DNA from: Flavobacterium salmonis
GTDB taxonomy: Bacteria > Bacteroidota > Bacteroidia > Flavobacteriales > Flavobacteriaceae
NCBI RefSeq assembly: GCF_903819435.1
Contig: NZ_CAIJDP010000089.1
Location: 186,001-250,000 of the forward strand
Length of the DNA stretch: 64,000 bases
Direction of reading: 5' to 3'
Below the pieces are notes generated by a model. It searched no databases. It worked only from the letters and a program-made list of their open reading frames with translations, and had not been told where the DNA came from. The first letter of the stretch is position 1. The number at the start of each line of letters is the position of its first letter. Both the position numbers and the translations under genes were made by a program. Positions 8,886 to 17,014 of this stretch are shown one piece after another.

Positions 8886-9986
8886 ATGAATCAACCTGTC
8901 ACACTCCCTTTTTATGCCAAATTAACCTTTATATTATTATCTGTAATTTGTATTGGTATCATAACTTACATTGGGAGTAATATAATCACTCCTGTAATGT
9001 TAGCCTTTTTATTTACAGTTTTGTTATTGCCTCTGCACACTTTATTACATCACAAAATACATATTCCTATATATCTTGCTTCATTTATCACTGTAGTGAT
9101 TTTTGTTCTTTGTATAGCAGCAATTTTAGCTTTCATATCTTATCAGGTAACAGATATTGCCAATGATTTTGATATTATTAAAAAAAATGCGATAGCTTTT
9201 TTTAATAATGCGCAATCCTATATTCATGAAAAGTTTCAAATAAGTATTTGGGAGCAAAAAAAATATATTGAAAAAGTAACGAACGATTCTGTACAAAATG
9301 GCTCTGGAACTATAGGAACTGCAATTGGTTCACTAAGCGATATATTATTCAATGGCATGCTTGTGGTCGTTTTTACATTTTTGTTTCTTTTATACAAAAC
9401 TCACTTTATTCTCTTTTTGGCTAAATTATTTAACAAGGAAGATCATGCAAAATTGAAAGAGATCATTACTCAAATAAAAATTTCTATAAACAATTATATC
9501 CTGGGACTTATTTTCGAAATGTTTGTAGTTTCTATTTTAACAGGTCTTGGCCTATGGATTATAGGAGCCAAATATTTCATTCTACTTGGACTTATGACAG
9601 GAATTTTAAATTTAATCCCATACATCGGAATTATGATTGCGGGCATTCTAACTATTCTATCTTCACTTACCGGAACTCCTGATTTGTCTATAATTATAAG
9701 TATTCTTATTGTAAATATTATTGTACAACTCATAGATAACAATATACTTGTTCCCCTAATTATAAATTCAAAAGTTGAAATTAATGCTTTAGTTTCAATA
9801 ATTGGAATTATCATAGGCGGGGGTATTGCAGGAATTTCAGGAATGTTTTTGGCAATTCCGCTTTTGGCTATTTTAAAAATTATTTTTGACAGAATCGAAC
9901 CCTTAGAACCTTGGGGCTACGTTATGGGTAATCATATGCCGAAAAAATTTACATGGCGAATCAGAAAATTAAAAACTGAAAATTAA
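8886..9986 (+). CDS. AI-2E family transporter (PerM/TqsA-type permease)
   Basis: A 366-residue inner membrane protein with about eight predicted membrane helices and the family's central non-membrane segment (about residues 85-150). The C-terminal signature (PYIGIMIAGI, then a QLIDNNILVPLI segment) is typical of the AI-2 exporter/PerM superfamily. Members export diverse small molecules or ions, so the substrate is not predictable. The ATG at 8886 is chosen; the frame also opens at a TTG at 8850, which would add 12 residues. Confidence 0.87.
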   Translation: MNQPVTLPFYAKLTFILLSVICIGIITYIGSNIITPVMLAFLFTVLLLPLHTLLHHKIHIPIYLASFITVVIFVLCIAAILAFISYQVTDIANDFDIIKKNAIAFFNNAQSYIHEKFQISIWEQKKYIEKVTNDSVQNGSGTIGTAIGSLSDILFNGMLVVVFTFLFLLYKTHFILFLAKLFNKEDHAKLKEIITQIKISINNYILGLIFEMFVVSILTGLGLWIIGAKYFILLGLMTGILNLIPYIGIMIAGILTILSSLTGTPDLSIIISILIVNIIVQLIDNNILVPLIINSKVEINALVSIIGIIIGGGIAGISGMFLAIPLLAILKIIFDRIEPLEPWGYVMGNHMPKKFTWRIRKLKTEN

Positions 9987-10059
9987 AATTGTTTTTTTTA
10001 TCTTCTGCATATTATTTTAAATTATAGAATCACCAATAATTTACGCTAACTTTATTTGC

Positions 10060-11889
10060 ATGTCTCGAAACTTTATCAAAATCTTTTTGCTTTTTCTTTT
10101 CCTTTGGAATTTTTCCCAAAGCGCTTCTTCACAAGAAAAACAGACTAAAAAAGATAGTATTGAGAAATATGATAAAATAAAAAAACTTTCAGAAAAAAGA
10201 AAATTCACAACTTTTTTAAAGAGAATCATTTTCAAACCTTCCAAAATAAAAAAGAAAAATGAAACTTTGGTCAAAAAAGAATCTCTTCCGAATGTTGATG
10301 GAAAAATTATTCGAAAAATCAGAATTATTACCTTAGACCCTTTTGGTCGATCAGATACTGACTCTACAATGGCACCAAAGAATTGGGGACAGAGAACAGG
10401 AAATAAATTACACCTTAAAACTAAAAAATTCGCTATACAAAATTTATTACTCTTTAGACGTAATTCACCGTATGATACCTATAAAATAAAAGAAACAGAA
10501 CGTATTATCAGATCTCAAAGATATGTCAGCAAAGTTACAATTTCAGGAGAACTAGTTTCAACAAGCAATGATTCTATTGATATTACTGTCCGGGTTTTAG
10601 ATTCGTGGAGCTTACTTCCAAAATTCTCAATATCGAGTTCAAGAGTTGGTGTTGGATTTAACGACCGCAATATTTTAGGTTCAGGACAACAACTCGAATA
10701 TAAATTTACCAATAGATTTGACGATGGACATAATGCACATGATGCCTTATACACTATTCCGAATATCAAAAATACTTTTATCACTACTAAATTAAGATAT
10801 TACAATGATTTAGATGATAACTATATAAAAAGTATCTCTATGGAGCGTCCTTTTTATTCACCTTTAACTAAATGGGCGGGCGGTTTTATTTTAGGACAGC
10901 AATTTAAACGGGACACTTTACAAGATGCAAATTTAAAATATGAATTTCAGCCCTTCAAATACAACACTCATGATTTTTGGGTTGGTAAAGCTTTTAATAT
11001 TACAGGTGTAAGTCCAAAAAAAGAAAGAACAACTAACCTTATTGTTTCGGGCCGTTTTTTAAACATCGATTACACTGAAAAACCTAGCCTGGCATTTGAT
11101 ACAATCAATTTTTTTTCAGACGAAAAAATGGTTTTACTGGGTCTTGGAATAAATACACGGGAATTCGTCAAAGACAATTATATTTTTAGAAATGGAAATA
11201 CTGAAGACATTCCTATTGGAAGAATTTACGGAATAACGGCCGGTTATCAGTATAAAAATAAAATATGGCGACCATATATAGGAGCACAAGCCTCTTTTGG
11301 CGACTATTATAAATGGGGATTTTTGAGTACTAATTTCGAGATTGGCACTTTTTTTCATCAAGCAAAAACCTATCAGACTTCTATTTCCTTTCAAGCCAAT
11401 TATTTTACAAATTTATTGACATTTGGGGACTGGAAATTAAGGCAATTTATTAAACCCGAAGTAATGATCGGAATTAACAGGGCTAATTCTATAGGTGATC
11501 AGCTCACCATAAACGAAAATTACGGAATTCAGGGATTTAATACAGCTCATTACGGCAAAAGCAAAATGGTATTAACATTACAAACGCAAACATATGCTCC
11601 GAAAGAAATTTTAGGTTTTAGATTAAATCCCTACCTAAATTATTCAATTGCCGTTCTGGGAAACAGTACGTCAGGTTTACTTCAAAACAAATATTATTCA
11701 AAAGTTAGTATGGGTGTTTTAATAAGTAATGATTATCTCGTCTTCAGTTCATTTCAGCTTTCTGTTTCATATTATCCAACTATACCTTTTCAGGGCGAAA
11801 ATATTTTCAAAACAAATACTTTTCAAACTTCAGATATAGGCCTTCACTCTTTTGAATTAGGAAAACCGAAAATTGTAGAATATAAATAA
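10060..11889 (+). CDS. BamA/TamA-like outer membrane protein
   Basis: A 609-residue secreted protein with an N-terminal signal ending near SASSQ, a basic region (about residues 28-85), a POTRA-like segment (about 90-185) and then a beta-rich stretch of alternating aromatic residues consistent with a C-terminal Omp85-type barrel. The segment after the POTRA-like domain (GFNDRNILGSGQQLEYKFTN) is typical of BamA/TamA-related proteins. It is shorter than true BamA (about 800) and has one POTRA-like unit, so it is more likely an accessory Omp85 protein than the essential assembly factor. Confidence 0.75.
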   Translation: MSRNFIKIFLLFLFLWNFSQSASSQEKQTKKDSIEKYDKIKKLSEKRKFTTFLKRIIFKPSKIKKKNETLVKKESLPNVDGKIIRKIRIITLDPFGRSDTDSTMAPKNWGQRTGNKLHLKTKKFAIQNLLLFRRNSPYDTYKIKETERIIRSQRYVSKVTISGELVSTSNDSIDITVRVLDSWSLLPKFSISSSRVGVGFNDRNILGSGQQLEYKFTNRFDDGHNAHDALYTIPNIKNTFITTKLRYYNDLDDNYIKSISMERPFYSPLTKWAGGFILGQQFKRDTLQDANLKYEFQPFKYNTHDFWVGKAFNITGVSPKKERTTNLIVSGRFLNIDYTEKPSLAFDTINFFSDEKMVLLGLGINTREFVKDNYIFRNGNTEDIPIGRIYGITAGYQYKNKIWRPYIGAQASFGDYYKWGFLSTNFEIGTFFHQAKTYQTSISFQANYFTNLLTFGDWKLRQFIKPEVMIGINRANSIGDQLTINENYGIQGFNTAHYGKSKMVLTLQTQTYAPKEILGFRLNPYLNYSIAVLGNSTSGLLQNKYYSKVSMGVLISNDYLVFSSFQLSVSYYPTIPFQGENIFKTNTFQTSDIGLHSFELGKPKIVEYK

Positions 11890-12042
11890 TCTAATCCAAA
11901 ATTATCTAATTTTTGATTCTGTTGTTTTAATTTCATAAGATTCTAAAAATCAGCAAAATCAAGCATTACAGCATATTTTACTTTTCAAAAAAAATATTTT
12001 TACAGACATAATTCATTCTAGAATATTATTTTTGGCACAGTA

Positions 12043-12056
12043 TATGGATATCCATA
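12043..12056. promoter_or_regulatory. perfect 14-bp palindrome upstream of a secreted protein gene
   Basis: TATGGATATCCATA is a perfect palindrome 30 bp before the ATG at 12086. It could be an operator, but there is no further support. Confidence 0.25.
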
Positions 12057-12085
12057 CACAGATTAACAATTAAATTTTATTAAAA

Positions 12086-12616
12086 ATGAAAACTATAAAA
12101 TTAGCAATCGCTGGATTATTTCTAATAGTTGCAAATACGACACAAGCTCAGGTATCAATAAACGTTAATATAGGAACTCCGCCTGCATGGGGACCTGCAG
12201 GATATTCAGAAATGGAATATTATTATCTTCCTGATATTGAAGCTTATTATGATGTACGTGCTTCACAATTTATTTATTTCGGAGGAGGAAGATGGGTTAG
12301 AACAACATATTTACCAAGAGCATACAGAAATTATGATTTATATGGAGGCTACAAGGTGGTACTAACAGATTACCACGGAAGAACTCCCTATAAATACTTT
12401 GATCGCCATAAAGTAAAATACTATAAAGGATACCATGGCGCTCCTCAAAGATGTTACAAACCGAGAGCTGCTTACAGTTACAATGACCGTCGTCATGATA
12501 ATCGTAAAAATTACAAACATTATGACAAACATGATAGACACGAGAAACATGATAGACATGACCAAGACGATAGAAATGACAGACACGATGATCATCATGG
12601 TCACGGAAGAAGATAA
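12086..12616 (+). CDS. secreted protein with Asp/His/Arg-rich tail
   Basis: A 176-residue protein with a Sec signal peptide (cleavage near TTQAQ, residue 22), a tyrosine- and glycine-rich middle, and a C-terminal tail (about residues 130-176) built from repeated HDR, HDK and DRHD units. The charged tail could bind metal or polyanions; that is inference. Similar secreted proteins are frequent in Flavobacterium but I know of no assigned function. It is a single-gene unit with its own terminator and a palindrome upstream. Confidence 0.75.
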   Translation: MKTIKLAIAGLFLIVANTTQAQVSINVNIGTPPAWGPAGYSEMEYYYLPDIEAYYDVRASQFIYFGGGRWVRTTYLPRAYRNYDLYGGYKVVLTDYHGRTPYKYFDRHKVKYYKGYHGAPQRCYKPRAAYSYNDRRHDNRKNYKHYDKHDRHEKHDRHDQDDRNDRHDDHHGHGRR

Positions 12617-12636
12617 GTATTAATTTACAACACAAA

Positions 12637-12669
12637 AGAGTATCAAAAAAATTGATACTCTTTTTTTTT
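12637..12669 (+). terminator. Rho-independent terminator
   Basis: GAGTATCAA and TTGATACTC form a 9-bp stem followed by at least eight T. It lies 20 bp after the stop at 12616. Confidence 0.88.
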
Positions 12670-12740
12670 ATAGATATCGAAATAAATTTATCCGACAGTA
12701 ATGAAAAAATAATTATCTTTAATATTTAAATTACGGTATA

Positions 12741-12775
12741 AAAAAAAAACCGTCTAAATATTTAGACGGTTTTAC
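12741..12775 (-). terminator. terminator downstream of the TPR gene
   Basis: AAACCGTCTAAA and TTTAGACGGTTT form a long stem with a two-base loop. The T-run is on the minus strand, so it serves the gene ending at 12800. It may also act as a weak terminator on the plus strand. Confidence 0.85.
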
Positions 12776-12799
12776 TTTATTGTTAACTCATTTCAAATA

Positions 12800-14068
12800 C
12801 TACATTGTAGCTTTTAATGCTTTAGCTTCAGCAGTCATTTCAAGTGCTTTATATACACCTAACAATGTTTTAGAAACATCTTGGTTTTTAGGATCTAACT
12901 CATTTGCTTTTTTAAGATAAGGAATAACACTCTTAAATACAGCTTCTCTCTGTCCTTTAAGTACATCGTAACGTTTCATATCCTTTGCAGAAGTACCTAA
13001 TTTATTCATTTCATCAATAATTGGTTTCTCTGCCTCTAATTTCAATGCTGCAAGATTAAGATAAGCATTTGCATAGTTAGGATCGATTTCAATAACCTTT
13101 AAATAGTACTTCTCAGCATCTACAGCGTTTTTTGCATTTGCACTAAGTACGCCAAGATTGAAAATTAATTCTTTATTATTTGGATCTTTTTGTAAAGCTT
13201 CTCCAACTAATTTTTTATATGTATCAAAATCTTTAGTTTCTAAATACAAGTTAGCCTCAGACAGAATTAAAGAACTATCGTCTGGATTTGCTTTTCTTGC
13301 ATCTGAAATTGCTTTTTTTGCATCTTCAGTACGTCCTTTTTGAAGCAAAATTAAAGCATAATTTTTATAAACTTCACCTCTTTTAGAAGGAATTGTTTCA
13401 GTTTTAGGTTTCTCGTGGGTACCTAATTTCACTGCCATATCTCTTTCATTTGCCGTATTGAAGCCATCCTCATTACCGGAAATTTTATTTAGGGCAGTAT
13501 AGCTAGTTCCTTTTCCTGAATAATTTAGTTTTTTCAATTGTTCATACAATGGCAAAGCTGCATCATAATCCTGAGCGTTTACATATGTTGATGCTGCATA
13601 ATATAAATTGATTGTGTCTTTTTGATCTAATAAATAAGCATCATACAATTTTTTTGCACCCTCTGCTGCTTTATTTGACTGAGTATCGGCAATAGCAGCA
13701 TTAATCAATTTACCCTTAATTTGCGTAATTGATGTAGCTGCCTGAGTTGAATACTTTTGCTTACCTGATGCTTTTTCCAAATCAATTAGTTTTTTATAAC
13801 TTTCTGCTGATAAAGACAGGTTTTTACCCGTTTCTACACTTTTGTTTGCAAGCTCTAAATAAGCATTACCTTGTACAAAATAGTATTGAGCCTGCTCAAC
13901 ATCTTTTGCATTTACTACCATATTTTCAGCATCTTTCAATATTGAAATTGCTCCTTGAGCATCACCACCTTTTAATGCTTTTTCAGCACTTTTTATTTGA
14001 TCTTTTTGAGCAAAAGTAGCTACTGAAATCAATAATGCTGATGCAAGTATTACATATTTACTTTTCAT
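12800..14068 (-). CDS. secreted tetratricopeptide-repeat protein
   Basis: A 422-residue protein with a signal peptide (MKSKYVILASALLISVATFAQ). Degenerate TPR units are spread over about residues 25-415, the clearest near residues 325-345 (AEKYYLKVIEIDPNYANAYL) and at the C terminus (KKANELDPKNQDVSKTL). The ATG at 14068 is preferred to an upstream TTG at 14077. It lies 46 bp downstream of gyrA in the same direction, an arrangement I recall as conserved in Flavobacteriaceae. It presumably acts as a periplasmic or outer-membrane scaffold; no partner is evident. Confidence 0.8.
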   Translation of the reverse strand: MKSKYVILASALLISVATFAQKDQIKSAEKALKGGDAQGAISILKDAENMVVNAKDVEQAQYYFVQGNAYLELANKSVETGKNLSLSAESYKKLIDLEKASGKQKYSTQAATSITQIKGKLINAAIADTQSNKAAEGAKKLYDAYLLDQKDTINLYYAASTYVNAQDYDAALPLYEQLKKLNYSGKGTSYTALNKISGNEDGFNTANERDMAVKLGTHEKPKTETIPSKRGEVYKNYALILLQKGRTEDAKKAISDARKANPDDSSLILSEANLYLETKDFDTYKKLVGEALQKDPNNKELIFNLGVLSANAKNAVDAEKYYLKVIEIDPNYANAYLNLAALKLEAEKPIIDEMNKLGTSAKDMKRYDVLKGQREAVFKSVIPYLKKANELDPKNQDVSKTLLGVYKALEMTAEAKALKATM

Positions 14069-14114
14069 AATATTCAATTTGTGTATTTAATTTTAATTTG
14101 TGTGGATAAATTTT

Positions 14115-16757
14115 CTATTCTTCAGATTCTTCTTCTTCAGAATCATCCTCGTCTTCAATTTCTTCCTCAGAATCATCATCTTCATCATCTTCTACAACAC
14201 CATCATCTTCAAGAACTTCTAAATCTGGTTTAACTCTTTCGATTACTGATTCTATTACATTTCCATCTTCATCTACTACAACTTCTTCCGCATCATCTTT
14301 CATTACTTTCGTAACCGCTGCAATTGAATCTTTACCTTTTAGGTTAATCAATCTTACACCCTGAGTTGCACGTCCCATGACACGTAAGTCTTCAATAGCC
14401 ATTCTGATAGTTAATCCTGATTTATTGATAATCATTAAATCATCAGAGTCGGTCACAGCATTAATCGATATTAATTTACCAGTTTTCTCAGTAATATTAA
14501 GAGTTTTAACTCCTTTACCACCTCGGTTTGTAATTCTGTACACATCTTCTCCATCGTCATCAACTAATTTTGTACGTTTTCCATAACCGTTTTCTGTAAC
14601 AACTAAAATTTGTGAATCATGAATATCGTTTTTATCGACAGTAACCATACCAATTACTTCATCAGTATCATCTTTTAAAGTAATCCCGCGAACTCCGGAA
14701 GCTGTTCTTCCCATTGGACGCGTTTTTGTTTCTTCAAAACGAACCAGTTTACCTGATTTTACTGCTAAGATAATCTGGCTTTCACCATTAGTTAATTGTG
14801 CTCCCATTAACTCATCACCTTCTTTAATAGTAATAGCAGCAACACCATTTACCCTAGGTTTAGAATATTTCTCTAAAGATGTTTTCTTAACCTGACCTTG
14901 CTTAGTAACCATTACAAGGTTATGACTGTTGATATAATCTTTGTCCTTCAAATCTTGTGTACAAATGAAAGCTTTTACCTTATCATCACTTTCAATGTTC
15001 ACTAAGTTTTGAATTGCTCTACCTTTTGCCGTTTTACTTCCTTCCGGAATTTCGTAAACACGCATCCAAAAACATTTTCCTTTTTGCGTAAAGAACATCA
15101 TATATTGGTGATTGGTAGCAACAAACATGTGTTCAAGGAAATCCTGATCTCTTGTTCCTGCACTTTTTTGACCAACTCCTCCTCTATTTTGAGTTTTGTA
15201 TTCTGTAAGATTTGTACGTTTTATGTAACCTGCATGAGAAATTGTAATAACAACATTTTCATCGGCAATCAAATCTTCAATACTTACATCACCACCCGAA
15301 TATTCAATTTGGGAACGACGTTCGTCACCATACTTATCACGGATTTCAACAAGTTCTTCCTTAATTAAATTGGTTCTTAAATTTACATCTGCTAATAAAG
15401 CTTTCAAATGATCGATTAATTTCATCAATTCTTCATATTCAGCTCTTAATTTATCCTGCTCCAGTCCAGTTAATTGGCGTAGACGCATTTCAACAATTGC
15501 ACGAGCCTGAATATCTGATAATTTAAATCTTTCAATTAATTTTTCACGGGCTTCTTCTGTATTTTTCGAACCTCTGATTAACGCAATTACTTCATCAATA
15601 TTGTCTGAAGCAATAATTAATCCTTCTAAAATATGTGCTCTTTCTTCAGCTTTACGTAATTCAAACTGAGTTCTTCTAACTACAACATCATGACGGTGCT
15701 CAATAAAATAATGAATCATATCTTTCAGATTCAGCATTTGTGGGCGGCCTTTTACTAATGCAATATTGTTTACACTGAAAGAAGACTGCAATTGTGTAAA
15801 CTTATATAAGGTGTTTAAAACTACATTTGGAGTTGCATCACGCTTTAGGATATAAACGATACGCATACCGTTTCTGTCTGATTCGTCACGAATATTAGCT
15901 ATACCATCGATTTTCTTTTCGTTAACGAGGTCTGCTGTACGTTTGATCATATCAGCTTTATTAACCTGATACGGAATTTCAGTAACAATAATCGATTCTC
16001 TTCCATCAACTTCTTCAAAACCAACTTTAGCACGCATTACGATACGACCTCTACCGGTTTTAAATGCTTCACGAACGCCTTCATAACCATATATTATACC
16101 TCCTGTTGGAAAATCCGGAGCTTTAATATGCGTCATTAATTCGTCTACCTCAATATAGTTATTGTCTAGGTATGCTAAAGTACCATTAATAACTTCAGTT
16201 AAATTATGTGGAGGCATATTTGTCGCCATACCAACAGCAATACCCGTTGCCCCGTTCACTAATAAAGTAGGAACCCTGGTAGGCATAACTTTTGGCTCAT
16301 ATAATGTATCGTCAAAGTTCAATTGAAAATCAACTGTTTCTTTTTCGATATCTGCCATAATTTCTTCCGAAATCTTTTTCATTCTGGCCTCGGTATAACG
16401 CATTGCAGCCGGACTGTCTCCATCTACAGAACCAAAGTTACCCTGACCATCTACCAAAAGATAACGCAAACTCCATTCCTGAGCCATACGTACCATGGCA
16501 TCATAAACAGATGTATCTCCGTGTGGGTGATACTTACCCAAAACCTCTCCTACGATTCTCGCAGATTTTTTGTGGGCTGATCTTGATGTTACTCCTAAGT
16601 CATACATTCCGTAAAGAACTCTTCGATGCACTGGTTTCAAGCCATCTCTAACATCTGGAAGTGCTCTTGATACGATTACTGACATCGAATAATCGATGTA
16701 AGCTGATTTCATTTCATCTTCGATGTTAATAGGAATTAACTTTTCTCCTTCAGACAT
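14115..16757 (-). CDS. gyrA: DNA gyrase subunit A
   Basis: An 880-residue GyrA. The catalytic tyrosine is Y121 in AAMRYTEARM. The quinolone region reads HPHGDTSVYD, so the position equivalent to E. coli S83 is threonine (T82), which I recall as normal for flavobacteria. The C-terminal domain contains several beta-pinwheel repeats and a GyrA-box-like motif (QNRGGVGQKS near residue 525). The last 50 or so residues are almost entirely D and E. With GyrB it introduces negative supercoils. The start MSEGEKLIPINIEDEMK matches the family. It is followed by the TPR gene. Confidence 0.97.
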   Translation of the reverse strand: MSEGEKLIPINIEDEMKSAYIDYSMSVIVSRALPDVRDGLKPVHRRVLYGMYDLGVTSRSAHKKSARIVGEVLGKYHPHGDTSVYDAMVRMAQEWSLRYLLVDGQGNFGSVDGDSPAAMRYTEARMKKISEEIMADIEKETVDFQLNFDDTLYEPKVMPTRVPTLLVNGATGIAVGMATNMPPHNLTEVINGTLAYLDNNYIEVDELMTHIKAPDFPTGGIIYGYEGVREAFKTGRGRIVMRAKVGFEEVDGRESIIVTEIPYQVNKADMIKRTADLVNEKKIDGIANIRDESDRNGMRIVYILKRDATPNVVLNTLYKFTQLQSSFSVNNIALVKGRPQMLNLKDMIHYFIEHRHDVVVRRTQFELRKAEERAHILEGLIIASDNIDEVIALIRGSKNTEEAREKLIERFKLSDIQARAIVEMRLRQLTGLEQDKLRAEYEELMKLIDHLKALLADVNLRTNLIKEELVEIRDKYGDERRSQIEYSGGDVSIEDLIADENVVITISHAGYIKRTNLTEYKTQNRGGVGQKSAGTRDQDFLEHMFVATNHQYMMFFTQKGKCFWMRVYEIPEGSKTAKGRAIQNLVNIESDDKVKAFICTQDLKDKDYINSHNLVMVTKQGQVKKTSLEKYSKPRVNGVAAITIKEGDELMGAQLTNGESQIILAVKSGKLVRFEETKTRPMGRTASGVRGITLKDDTDEVIGMVTVDKNDIHDSQILVVTENGYGKRTKLVDDDGEDVYRITNRGGKGVKTLNITEKTGKLISINAVTDSDDLMIINKSGLTIRMAIEDLRVMGRATQGVRLINLKGKDSIAAVTKVMKDDAEEVVVDEDGNVIESVIERVKPDLEVLEDDGVVEDDEDDDSEEEIEDEDDSEEEESEE

Positions 16758-17014
16758 AAGTTGTTATATTAAATAATTATTTTAGTTTCAAAGCGTGCCA
16801 AGATACGTTTTTTTGAAATTTTTATAACTATTTTCACACACTTATTTCAATGATTTATTAACAACTTTATTTTATGCTTTAGTTAATAAATTAAGCGTTT
16901 TTTAACGTTTTTATTGTTATTTTTTTTGTCTATTAGCTGACACGAGATTTCAAAGGGTATGGTTTTTGTTTTTCAAAAACTAAATCATTAAATTTACAAT
17001 ACCAATTATATATT

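Noticed and set aside
12033..12048. TTGGCACAGTATATGG before the gene at 12086 resembling a sigma-54 promoter
   Set aside because: The -24 half fits but the -12 half reads GG instead of GC, so it is not counted as a promoter.
12297..12635. Long ORFs on both strands over the Asp/His-rich tail
   Set aside because: They are shadows of the repetitive codons of the real gene at 12086-12616.
16510..16530. Threonine at the quinolone position of GyrA as a resistance mutation
   Set aside because: Threonine here is, as far as I recall, the normal residue in flavobacteria.
16795..16820. TTGGCAC sequence upstream of gyrA (minus strand) resembling a sigma-54 -24 element
   Set aside because: No GC at the required -12 position; the pattern continues as GCTTTGAAAC.
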